DNA of 64,000 bases, taken from Arctopsyche grandis. Its lineage: Eukaryota; Arthropoda; Insecta; Trichoptera; Hydropsychidae. A model generated the notes under the pieces. That model had not been told where the DNA came from. It did not search any database and was given only the letters and a program-made list of their open reading frames with translations. Positions 11,375 through 22,643 of this stretch are shown piece after piece. The DNA is taken from assembly GCF_051622035.1 (NCBI RefSeq), contig NC_135364.1, positions 26,838,501 to 26,902,500 of the forward strand, written 5' to 3'. A program made the position numbers and the translations under genes. Numbering within the stretch: the stretch's first letter is position 1; the number at the start of each line of letters is the position of its first letter.

Positions 11375-11427
11375 GCGTTTTTCTTAATAAATAATGAGTA
11401 TTACTCATTATTTATTAAGAAAAACGC
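11375..11427. repeat. 53-bp perfect palindrome
   Basis: Arms of 26 bp (gcgtttttcttaataaataa...) around a single T at 11401. It lies in the centre of the foldback element. Confidence 0.85.
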
Positions 11428-11610
11428 TCATAGTTAAGCAGATAAGTGGCCGTTAGTAGTTAGTACTAGTGTTGTACTGTTTTATGACTAATGTAACCAC
11501 TGGTATCTGCTTCACTTGTAGTGTCACTCTTATTTTCTTCCTCTTGAGAAACAAAATAAACGATATCTGCATCATCCATGCGTTTAAAACCTGGATCACT
11601 TAAATCATGA

Positions 11611-11649
11611 TTGAGTTTTCAAAACATTTTAAATGTTTTGAAAACTCAA
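11611..11649. repeat. 39-bp perfect palindrome
   Basis: ttgagttttcaaaacattt followed, after one T, by its exact reverse complement. Confidence 0.85.
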
Positions 11650-12259
11650 TTTTTATCAAAAGCAAAGCCCATAGCGAACGACGATTTGCGAACTTTAGTT
11701 TAGAAACCCTGCATACGTAAGGGTTTGGATAGCTAAAAAACTATTTAAAATGCTGCCCGGTTTAGAAACCCTGCTTAAGAATAAAATTTTGCGGCCTTAG
11801 TTAATAAACCCTGCTTGCGTAATATTTCAAGGCACAAAGAGTATCAAATAAATTTATTCGCACTTTATGAAATTATCATCTAGATATGGCTGACAATTTC
11901 AATAGAGTAATTATTTTCGAAAACGCATTTAAAACTTATCGAAAAAATTGATTTTGCGCTGAATTGTGGTTGCGCTGAATAGTCCATGCGCTGAATTGTC
12001 ATCCGCTGAGTTGTCGTTGCGCCGAGTTGTCTGTGCCGAAAGGTTGGCGCATTATTTTTTTACATTATATATAAATCAAATTCAGATATTTGTGACATAG
12101 CGGGTAGGATTGTTATTGCCTATTTGATGGAGGAACCGTTCCAACAATGAAATCAGATAAATAAATTGGCAAACTATAATAGGAAACGATCCAATTATAT
12201 AAAAAAATGCAAACAATTATGAAAGTAAAAATTTTGTTCCATACAAACATCTGTGGATT

Positions 12260-12530
12260 CAGACTTGTACATATTTTTTTACATATTGTACATAAATTAA
12301 ATTTAGATATTTGTGACATAGCGGGTAGGATGATTTTTGCCAATTCGATGGAGGAACCCTTTCAACAATGGAACCAGATAAATTTGCAAACTCTGATAAG
12401 AAACGATCGACTGGGAGTCACAAATATCCAAGTCTGACCAGCAGTATTAAATATTAGCACGGGATCGAACTCGGTGGCTTCTCGGTGCTAAACATAAACG
12501 CAACCACCGAGCCATACTTCTGGTTCCAAT
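12260..12530 (-). mobile_element. tRNA-derived SINE with partial duplication
   Basis: The head has tatggctcggtggttgcg and gagttcgatcccgtg. The body matches the other copies. A second copy of its 3' half lies at 12064-12180, suggesting a tandem duplication. Confidence 0.68.
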
Positions 12531-12724
12531 ATCTAAATTCCAAAAATATATCCAAACACATGGCTATACAGATGTCAATTACAAACCGCAAGCATGTGTA
12601 TGCTTGCAACAATCAACGAATTCGGACATACCTATTTATTATTGTTATTTCTCATAAAATTTAATATTATATTGTAAAATAATATTTAAGATAATATTTA
12701 ACCATAATATGTTGCTCAGCTAAT

Positions 12725-12990
12725 AGTATACATAGTTTGGTGGTTGCGTTAATGTTAACCACCGAGCGGTTACCAGATTTGATCCCGTGGGTTGAACTCA
12801 ATTGAAAAGGATTTATTCCAAGTATTTTCTGTAGTCCTGCTGGTTAGATTTGGATATTTGGAACTCGTCGATCGTTTCCTATCAGAGTTTGAAAATTTAT
12901 CCGATTTCATTGTTGAAACGGTTTCTCATAAAATTGGAAAAAAACATCCTACCCACTATATCACGACTGTTTATTTAATTATTTATTTAG
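12725..12990 (+). mobile_element. tRNA-derived SINE
   Basis: tagtttggtggttgcgttaa and agatttgatcccgtgg give the head. The body is gaactcgtcgatcgtttcct. It runs into the LINE-B 3' fragment. Confidence 0.65.
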
Positions 12991-13120
12991 AATATTAGCC
13001 ACAGTGATATTACAGAATACTCCAACGCGTCACTGACGCCAGAAATACAAATATAAAACATAAGCATATAAAACACTCGTGTTGAACATCACTCATATAG
13101 GATAAAACCAACAATCAGTG
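12990..13120 (-). mobile_element. LINE-B 3' end fragment
   Basis: It has the hairpin ttagccacagtgatattaca ... cgcgtcactgacgcc and the downstream taaaacataagcatataaaa tract shared with the other LINE-B copies. Confidence 0.6.
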
Positions 13121-13509
13121 TAAATTTATGTAAATTAATTTTATATTTATAAATTTATTTTATAATTTTTATATTTTACGACTATAAATTTTTGAATATG
13201 ATTTAAAAAATGTATAGTCTATAAAGTAATATACATACATTTGTATGTAAATATAATTTTAGTACCAGAGATGGCGCAACCTGAAAAATGGCATCATAAA
13301 AAATATAATTGAGTCCACCGGCTACACCACCTTTTCCTAGTATAAATTCAATTCTATTTGAATATTTGTCATGAAACACTGCACGAAAAAGTATTAGTCA
13401 ACTCAATTTCACGAAATATATCAGTTAATGCATTTAAGTCGTATTCCAACGTAATACTTCCGTTCACTGTCTGTAAACTTTATATACCTATACATATGTA
13501 TGTACATAT

Positions 13510-13995
13510 TTATTTATTTATTTTTTTACATATATACCAGAAAGGCCTTACATGTAAACCCCAATGCGCCTTCCTGGCCAATTACAAATTACAATTACAA
13601 TGCAGCATTTTTTTTATATGTCACTGAATTACGAGACACTGAAAAACTCGCAAATCAATAAGACATCTATCAAATTGTACACAAACTTATTTATTGCACA
13701 TTAATCAATCACAAATTATAGGTGACATATTGTATAGGAGGGATTTTAGCCATTTTTTTCCGGGAAGCTGAATTCAATTTTTTTTTCTCTGATTTCAACA
13801 ATGAAATCAGAGAAAATTGGCAAACTCTGATAGGAAACCTGAAGTCACTGATCTACCTGAAGTCACAAATCCAGGTATGACCAACAACATACTCTGAAAA
13901 TTTCATTTTTCACTCGAGGCCTGGCCCAAGGATCGAACCCGGCGCCTGTCGACGCTAAGCAGAAGCTTAAAGACCGAGCTATACTGCTGGCTATA
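13510..13995 (-). mobile_element. tRNA-derived SINE
   Basis: The minus-strand head has agctcggtctttaagc and gggttcgatccttgggcc. The 3' hairpin is at 13536-13580. It adjoins the 24-bp tandem array. Confidence 0.75.
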
Positions 13996-14059
13996 TAGTA
14001 TTATGCTAAAAAAAATAATATATACAAATAGTATATATTATTTTTATAGTATATATCAT

Positions 14060-14238
14060 ATAATATATACATAAATATAACATATAATATATACATAAAT
14101 ATAACATATAATATATACATAAATATAACATATAATATATACATAAATATAACATATAATATATACATAAATATAACATATAATATATACATAAATATAA
14201 CATATAATATATACATAAATATAACATATAATATATTA
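14060..14238. repeat. 24-bp tandem repeat array
   Basis: About seven nearly identical copies of acataaatataacatataa(tatat). The unit is a multiple of three, so translated frames look like repeats of eight residues, but nothing supports coding. Confidence 0.92.
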
Positions 14239-14399
14239 GATTATGTTACAAAAAAAGCACACGTGGCAAATTCATGTATATACCAAACACTGTTGCTTAC
14301 CCTCAATAAACGTACGAGAGCTAATTAACTACGCGATTGTTAGATTGAACGATCGGCGCTCGTCGACCAATCGGTGGCCAGCACTCATCGTCCAATCAG

Positions 14400-14600
14400 C
14401 GCTCGGCACCCAACGGCCTATGAGATCTCCCAACCAATTGGTATAAAAGTCATACAAATTACTCCATTTGGTCATTAGGTTCCGGCTGTTCGAGGTGTGA
14501 ACATTAAACTGCCGCTACCACTATTATTTCACTACGATTTAGAAACTATTCTTTAACAATACAATTTTTTGTGGATGCAACACTTTGAAACGCAGCAATT
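14400..14600 (+). promoter_or_regulatory. Possible TATA promoter
   Basis: ggtataaaagtcatac is a good TATA box, in a locally GC-richer tract (aatcggtggccagcactcat). No ORF or recognised LTR follows within 1 kb, so this is weak. Confidence 0.2.
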
Positions 14601-15449
14601 TACTTGATGAATGACCACACAATTATTTTTAATTCCTGAAATATCTGATAAGAATTCAATAAAGGTACACATCATTCGGCATTATTGCGATTAAATCGTG
14701 ATCGGGGATTTTCCTTTTCATAGCACGGCCTCCCAACCGTTGGAGAACCGCTATTGTAAACCAGATTGGCCTTTTGTATAACCGGTGTGTTCGGATTAAG
14801 CGCATTTCCCATATTGAATGGCACAATACAGGCACCCGAATATACAAGAACATACTCACAGCATCCCTACATGCATAAATACATACCATCATGTCTGAGC
14901 ATACATATACATATATGTATATACTCGATTCAAAATTCGGTATAATTGGTTCGGCATGTTGAATTTGGTTTGAATCGGACATTCGATCTGTTCTGTCGGC
15001 AGATTATGAAATGCTCTTGTGCGTTTGCAGACGTTCGCCTAAAAAGTAAAACAACCGAATCCACTTATTTGCATAAGGGGAAGCCAAGGAAGCGGCGAAA
15101 AGTAATTTCCCAACCGCTAGACTCATTTTCCGACCGAGGAGTTAGCGAAAATGTCAACTTTCTTTTTTTCTCTCTCTTTATTTTCGACGACGCAGAGCCA
15201 GCTGGAAAATACGTACATAGATAGCAGACAACGAACGATTTTCATGTCAATACAAATACACTTTTCCGCTTCGCATACATTAGGCAACTTGTCATACTGA
15301 AGTAATACAGAGTACACTTTCGAAAGGCACCTGGATCACATTAATGTTTTTCATTTTGAGGCAAGTGTCCCTCATCGTATGAATATATGAGAACTAGCAG
15401 ATATTTCTGTTTTGATACAAATGTATAATAGCTATTTTTTAAAACTAAA

Positions 15450-15690
15450 TATTTATTTATTTTATTTTTATAGTTTTGGACCATTGTAGCATTACAGGAA
15501 GAATTTAATTCGCCAGAAAATAAAACAAGAGGGAAAAAATCAATACACAGAATAAAAATCAAAAAGAGAAAAATATGATAAAAAAATGCAAAATAAAAAT
15601 GCACATAAGAAGAAAATAATAAAATGAAATAAATTCATAATAAAAAACAAGAAATAACAGAATACATAATAGGGAATGTCTTGGATCTAC
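15450..15690 (-). mobile_element. LINE-A-like 3' end, minus strand
   Basis: The hairpin half ggaccattgtagcattacag, then an AT-rich 3' UTR resembling the LINE-A tail. No ORF remains. Confidence 0.55.
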
Positions 15691-16439
15691 ATATAGCCAG
15701 CATTGATTTATGAAATAATTTTTTTTTTACTTATTTGATTTATTTTTAACATAACATCACCTCTCAAAGCCAATCCAATCCTTACTATTATGTTCTATAT
15801 ATTTTTCTAAGATTGTTTGGCCTGTATTGTTTTCTTCTTTTTATGCAAATTTTCAAAAAATAAAGGTTAGTTTCGGATGTTATTACCATAGCGTTGCATC
15901 GATTTATTAGTTGTTTATATACCCTACGTGTGAAATTCGTTGTTTCCTGTGTTTTATCGCAAGGCGAAGTTGTTACGTGTCCATGTCGGTGTTGGTGAAA
16001 GTGAAAGATAAGCCCAACCGGCCTTGTTTTTTGCAAACTCGATCTGCGGCCAGTACAATGTGGTTCAAACCAGTTAAGATTGAGCATTTCTGAGCAACAT
16101 CCCCTTCCTTTCTAAATTTTGATGACCAGCTCATTGGAACGCATCTCTACTTTTTCTTTAAAATTGTGGAACGCATCCCTACTTTTTATACGTAAGTCAA
16201 GTCTTTTCTTACGCAATATTCCATGGAACGCATCTATCGCATAAAAAGATATCTAAGTTTACTTTATTTCTCCATAAGTTATCTATCGTCAGAATATTTT
16301 CCCATTGTAATCTCGATAACATCTACGTACATACTACTTGCTTCTCAATGATATATGTGTATGTACATATGTATCTTGCTTCTTAATCATATGTATACAT
16401 GTTTATATCATTATTCTTATACATTAGATTTGCTTTAAA

Positions 16440-16605
16440 TATTTAAATTTCTTGATTTTATATTTATTTTCTTGTTTATATTTGTTTATATAAACGTTGC
16501 GATATTTTGGTTTGTGCGAATTTGTTACTGCGCGGCATTGTGACGGTGCCATATTTTGTACTGCGCGCTTCCGTCGCTTTTGTCCCGTGCGCTTTTGACT
16601 AGACA
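16440..16605. repeat. Second copy of the ACAAAATCGCGCGG-type repeat
   Basis: The tract gcgatattttggtttgtgcg ... actgcgcgcttccgtcgctt is similar to 1840-1940. No coding similarity. Confidence 0.4.
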
Positions 16606-17378
16606 CCACATTTCTATACCACTATTAATTTATTCTATTATCAGCCAAAAGTCTAAAAACAATTATTCGTGGTATTTGGTGTTTCTATAGCTGTTAGTAA
16701 CATTTAAATAATATAATAAACCAAAATATCAGTCTCCTGACAAAAATTTCCAATTTTATATAGTAGTCGTTGAGAAAGTTCCACATTAAAATATTGACAT
16801 CATCAAATTATTATCTCTTCCTGATCTCCACTCTATTGTATTAAAAACACAATAGGAAGCTGCTAAAGAAAAACCTTTCAAAGGATTCCATAGATTAAAA
16901 AAATATTCAACATTGAAATAAATAAAAGTATGCTTTAAAAAAAACTTCATCTATTGATACTTTATATACATATGTACATACATAAATATATGCAGATATA
17001 GTAAAAATATATATTTCAATGAAAACCAATTTTATGATTTTGTGCTTCATATGTAACTTTTATAACCCATTTTTAAGTGGGAGTACAACACATTTAAATA
17101 GATTATCTTTACGATTACTTTTCATCTAAAGATCATGCATGGTTGGTATGCTTTTTTCATTACAACAATAAAACCTGGCTTTAACGGATCGTTTTGATAA
17201 AGAATTTTCCGTTAAATCAGATTATGTCCCAAATATAGAGCTCAAAACAATCCATTAAAAATAACAAATTTAAAAACACATAACAATAATACATCACTCA
17301 ATTATATTTACTTGTGTATAGTTTCACTTATCACCAGCCATTACAAATTTTAATTGAAGGTTTTTATTTTATTTCTAG

Positions 17379-20300
17379 CATCTCAAGGTCTGGCTCGAGT
17401 TCGTAGATTAGCTTCAGACACCGAAACGGTGATGCTTCAGGAGCGTTTCCCACCCAGAGTCGTCGCTCCAGGAGTCTTGGGAGGGGTCCAGCTAGAATGT
17501 GGTGCAACAGGAGCAGCAAAAATAGTGTGGAATCGCGACGGTCGTCCTCTTCCTCCACATCTTCAAACCCAGCACTCATCACGTCTTGCACCACACGGTG
17601 TCCTGAGATCGACTCTCAACATCACTCACCTGACTTCCGAAGAAGCAGGTCTTTATTCGTGCACGGCCCTGTCCCAGGACAACTCATCTTCGGCACACCA
17701 TTCTGCCAGACTTGATGTTTATGGTATGTCACGTTTGAATGTGAAATTGAATGAAATTTCCCACTGATTTACAAGAGCTTATTTTCAGGTCAACCGTATA
17801 TAAGGAATATGCTGCCGCTTAAAATTTTGGGTGGTTCTAGAGCTGATATATATTGTCCGTATTATGGCTATCCAATCAGGTATTGTAGAAGTCAAGTGTT
17901 TCTCGACCGATGATTCGTGGATTCCTTATAGGTTACTATCTTAGACCTCAAGCCAAATAACGTATTAAAATTCAAGACCTAAATCATCATCATCATCTTC
18001 AGTCGCTCACCATTCACTGCTGGAAGAAAGCCACTCCAACACGCTTCCAGTCGTCTCTGTTTTGAGCAACTCTCATCCATCTCACCCCACACATCTTCCT
18101 AATTTCGTCTACCCATCTTTCCTCCAGTTTTCCTTTTACCCTTTTCAATTCTCTTGAGTAACGTTCAAGTACTTCTTTTGTCCGCATTTCGTCCATTATT
18201 CTAGCCACGTGGCCCGCCCATTGCCATTTCAATCTCTTTACTCTATCCACTATGTCCACTACCCTTGTCACACTTCTAACCCACGTGTTCCACCTCCTGT
18301 CTTTCCTCATTATGCCGATCATACAGCGTTCCATACTTCTTTGAGTGCATTGGCTTTGTGTTGCATCTTGGCGCTCGGTATCTAAGTTTCACATCCATAC
18401 ATCATCACTGGCAAAACGCATTGATCGAAGATCTTTTTCTTCAGGCAGAGTGGCATTTTTGATTTAAAAACAACATTAACACAGCTAAAACAAATGCCAA
18501 TTTTGAAACAGGTCATATTATAATTACATGTGTAGATAATCTCTTTTATTATTTATTTTTTGTTGCATCCTTATCGAACGCATCAACATACATACATAAA
18601 CATCTTACGATTGTTAACTGATTTTTTTTTAATTATATTAATATAAAATAATACTTTTTTACTTTGGGTTGCTCAAAAGTTACATTTTTGAATATATTTT
18701 ATATTAAGTACTAAAGTATTACATATTAAGTACTAAAATTGAACCAGTGGCAAAATTAAGTGGATATACATATGTATGTTACAGTGAAAGCATATTTCAA
18801 GTGAAAATATATTTTCATTATTGAAAATATATTATCACCAATTCAAGCAGTGAAAATGTATCAAACAATTAATTTACAACATTTAACTCTATAATTTTAA
18901 CCCGAACAACCCAATCTCAAATCAATAGGGCCTACCCTTACTTAACCTAACCTATCCTAACCCTTAAATAATACCAACCCCAACAATCTAATCTTAAATG
19001 AATAAAACCAACCATTAAAATGTTATGATTTCACTGAAACGTCAGTAAAAATAGATTTTCACTTGAAATATAATTTCACTGTGACATATATGTATATAAA
19101 GGTGACCATTATACATATTAGGACATTTTCTTTCAAAAGAATGTTTCTAAATACTTGAATTATTAAAAACATTAATGAACATTAGGAAATCATGAATACA
19201 CATTTATGAAAATAAATATATCGGTTTCAATATTTATAACCAGACCCATCCCAAGGATTCTGCCAGGTCAGATTCCCAAAAACCCAGTACTGTACTGGTA
19301 AAACCAGTACGAATGATCACCATAATATATGTATGTATGTACATACATTGTGGCTTTGTACAGTAAATGAAATGTATATAATTAAAATTCTGACGCTACG
19401 ACACAATTTTAATCAGTGCGACTGCGGTATGGAATGTTGACAGCGCGTCTGGAACATTCCCATTGATCCAAATAGTCCTTAGGCGTCCACGAATTCAGAA
19501 AGGTTGAGATTCGATATAGATATATTTCGAGATGATTAGTATACAAATTCGATCGTTTCAGCAAAGTACAATGGAACAAGACGGACCGTTCGCCAGCGTC
19601 TAGGTTCGAGGGACGCTACAAAAGGCAAATAAACGCTGATGAGGCTAGTAGTAGAAGTCGCAGAAGTTTCGCTCAGGAAGACGAGGGTTGGCTCATTTTG
19701 GAGAGTGTGAATAGCGCCGACAATGGAGCGATATACACTTGCACAGTTTCCAGTCCCACGGGTGAAATGGCCAAGAGGGGTGTGGAGCTGATCGTCACGG
19801 AGCCACCTGTCTTGGACGAGTTGACTTTTGGCTCCAACATCAAAGAGGGGGAGATAGCGAAAGTAGTTTGCAGCGTGAAGAGTGGCGACACGCCAGTGTT
19901 TTTCTCCTGGCTCAAAGACGGTGCTTCGATATCGGCCATTTTAAAAGTAAACCACTTGTAGACGTAAGGGCTGCTTTGACGTGATGTGCATACAAACGCT
20001 TTTTGAGTAAACGGTGACGTAAGATGTCTTCAGGGGAAAAACTCGATTGTTTTTTTTTTATGCTCTAGTTCTTTTTAATCCAATTTTCTATATTATGACA
20101 ATGTGATGACAAAATGAGGGTCACGTCTTGATGAAGTGTGTACGTGGTTTTAGTACAATTATTTAGGTTTGGTGTATCCGCTCTAAAATCGCCAGATTAA
20201 CAGAACGGCAGCTTTAAACGTAATTCTCGTTTTCTCGAATGATAGATTGCACATCAGATGACGAGTAACCTTTCGATGTGCACAGATGCAATTATTAAAA

Positions 20301-22643
20301 TTGAGTTGGATCTTTCTGGCGAGTTTAATAAGGCAAGATTCGAAACTTATCGAATATTGCCTTATTAAAATCGCCTGAAAGATCCAACTCAATTTTAATA
20401 ATTACCATTTTAATAATTGCATCTGTGCACATCGAAAGGTTACCCGTCATCTGATGTGCAATCTATCATTCGAGAAGATGAGAATTGCATTTAAAGCAGC
20501 CGTCCGTTAATCTGTCATTCAATTTTTCTGGCGATTTTAGAGCGAATGCACCGCATCCCAATTATTTACTAAAAATAGTGTTGTAAAAATTGCGTGATGT
20601 CAATGCTGTGCAAACGATCGACAAGCGCCAGACAGACTGAACCACAGATTAACGACTCGTGTACATTATGCGTGCGCACTGCTCGCACTTACACTAAGCG
20701 AAATCTACCCGAAGTCCCGACATACCGAACCTGTATACGTTTTGTGCTTCTGATACTTTAGTTCCCAATTTTGCCTTATTAAACTCGCCTGAAAGATCCA
20801 ACTCAATTTTAATAATTGTATCTGTGCACATCGAAAGGTTACTCGTCATCTGATGTGCAATCTATCATTCGTGAAGTCAAGAATTGCGTTTAAAGCAGCC
20901 ATCCAGTTAATTTGTGGTTCAGTCTATCTGGCGCTTGTCGATCGTTTGCACCAAACCCCTTGATGTTGCTTGGGTGGCTTAAATTTGGAAATAAAATATA
21001 TGTTTTTAAGAAAATTTGCCAGGCCAGGCGGCCGAAAGAATTGAGAATCGAAAAAATTATATTCCTTAAAAAAATACGAAAAAAGACATAGTTTGAATTT
21101 GTGATGAAGTTTTAGGCATTTATTTATGATTCGGTGATTATTCTGCACAAAATAATTACGAGCATGTCACTAAAATATCGATCATGGAGCATCTGGCACC
21201 CGAAAATTCCATCCATTGAGATTAACCCACGTGAAATATCATACTAACGAGAACTCGAGTGTCAGTTAATCCGTATTTGCGATTTTTGTGACAAAGATTG
21301 TCGTTTGCGCGATCGCAATGTGCGAAATAATCCATTTACCTGTATTTATATGAATGTAGATGTGGAAGTCTACTTTCCTTTTCTCCTTGGTCTAGTTTTG
21401 TTGAAAATTTTCCTGAATTATATGTTTCTTTCTTAAAAAAATGTTTAGACATCCAATTTTTTTAGCATTCTTCTCAACGTCCCACTTTATGGAACTATTT
21501 GATACCATTAATCAATCCCCTTTGAAACACTGCACCGAAAAGTTTATACAAAATCGTTACGTCAAACTAGCCTTGTTGATTTTATATACTTTCGGATTTT
21601 GTATCTAAACTATAAACACATTGTTTTTCAAGATTGAAGAAAGAAATTTGGATTTGTTCAGTATACTTGTAATACGAAAAGTAGGACTACAACACTGCGG
21701 TATATACACGTGCATTGTTGCCAATCAAGCTGGACGTGTTAATCAAACTGCTGAATTGTTCATAAAAGGTTTGTAGCTGATTTTAATAAACAAAATGTAT
21801 CCTTTAAAATGATACGGTTATTATTTTGGTATTTTTGTACAGTTGCACCCAAGTGGATCGAAGAACCTCAGAACACATCAGTTGTAGTTGGAAGAGAAGG
21901 AAATGTCGGATGTAGTGCCAGTGGTTATCCACAACCCCAAGTACATTGGATGAAAAAAGATGGTAAATTCAGTTGCAATATTGGTAGTGAAACACATGCT
22001 TTAAGTTTTATTTATATTTGATATTTTTTGTGCAGAAAATCTTGGAATATGGAGACCTGTTCTGGAACTTAGAGGAAGTGGTCTTCTTAGTCTACCCAAT
22101 GGCTCACTTATATTTGAAATGGTATCTCTGAATCACGAAGGAATGTATTCTTGCACAGTCGATAATGGAGTACCACAACCATTGAATAAAGTTATATGGA
22201 TATCCGTCAAGAGTAAATCTATTTTGTCTTCTTTATAATATAAGTAGTTGCTATGATGAATAGATTGTTTATAATAAAAATAATTTCAGGACCAGTTTCA
22301 TTTGAAGGCGCTTCAATTAATATGACAACAAGAGCTGGACATCCAACTACTCTCATGTGTGAAGCTTTTGGAGACAATCCAATCAGAATAACTTGGAATT
22401 TGAATGGAATTTCAATTGAAAATTTGCCGATGAGGTAAAATTTATATTTTATTCATTTAAATATGAGCGTTTATATAATCTAAGTATTTTATAGATTGAC
22501 ATCGAGCAGTCATCAGACAGTGCGTGGAGCTATAAGTGAAATCCTCATTGGAAGCACTATTACTGAAAATTCTGGATTGTATCAATGCAAAGCGACCAAT
22601 CCTCACGGAACTGCAATTTATTCCATAAATCTAATAGTAAAAG
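17379..22643 (+). CDS. Dscam-like: Dscam-like: Ig5-Ig9 exon block
   Basis: Five Ig-like domains, each with the paired cysteines expected: Ig5 (LECGAT / YSCTAL, exon 1), Ig6 (starts YGQPYIRNM; IYCPYYGYP / YTCTVSS, split by a 1.68-kb intron), Ig7 (VVCSVKSG / YTCIVANQ, split by a 1.69-kb intron), Ig8 (VGCSASGYP / YSCTVDN) and Ig9 (LMCEAFGDN / YQCKATNPHG). The segment before Ig6 resembles the Ig5-Ig6 linker of fly Dscam1. Ig7 is divided between exons 19562-19946 and 21633-21768, and no second copy of either half is visible nearby. So the mutually exclusive Ig7 arrays of Dscam1 are not seen here. The 17880-19561 intron carries an RTE-type LINE fragment and a MITE; the 19947-21632 intron carries two hAT MITEs. 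Confidence 0.88.

Larger units (their letters stand above)
10150..12050. mobile_element. Foldback element with CAATTCAGCGCA subterminal repeats
   Basis: The left arm (about 10175-10310) and right arm (about 11865-12050) are inverted copies. Both carry repeated ttcagcgca motifs and the tract gcgcaaaatcaattttttcg. LINE-A is inserted in the left arm. The interior has two perfect palindromes and repeated tttagaaaccctgc. No transposase ORF was found. Confidence 0.6.
14240..17378. other. No supported gene; LINE-A remnant and repeat copy only
   Basis: Apart from the LINE-A tail at 15450-15690, the repeat at 16440 and the TATA-like site, I see no exon before the Ig5 exon at 17379. Probably Dscam-like intron (inference). 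Confidence 0.45.

Noticed and set aside
14001-14227. Two overlapping ORFs with repeated MYILYVIF / MLYLCIYY units
   Set aside because: They are translations of the 24-bp tandem repeat; the unit length is a multiple of three so all frames stay open.
14064-14238. CRISPR array
   Set aside because: Repeats are directly adjacent with no spacers, and the host is eukaryotic.
18930-18965. Telomere-like CCTAA repeats (taacctaacctatcctaaccc)
   Set aside because: Only three or four imperfect units, inside a MITE; too short to call an interstitial telomere.
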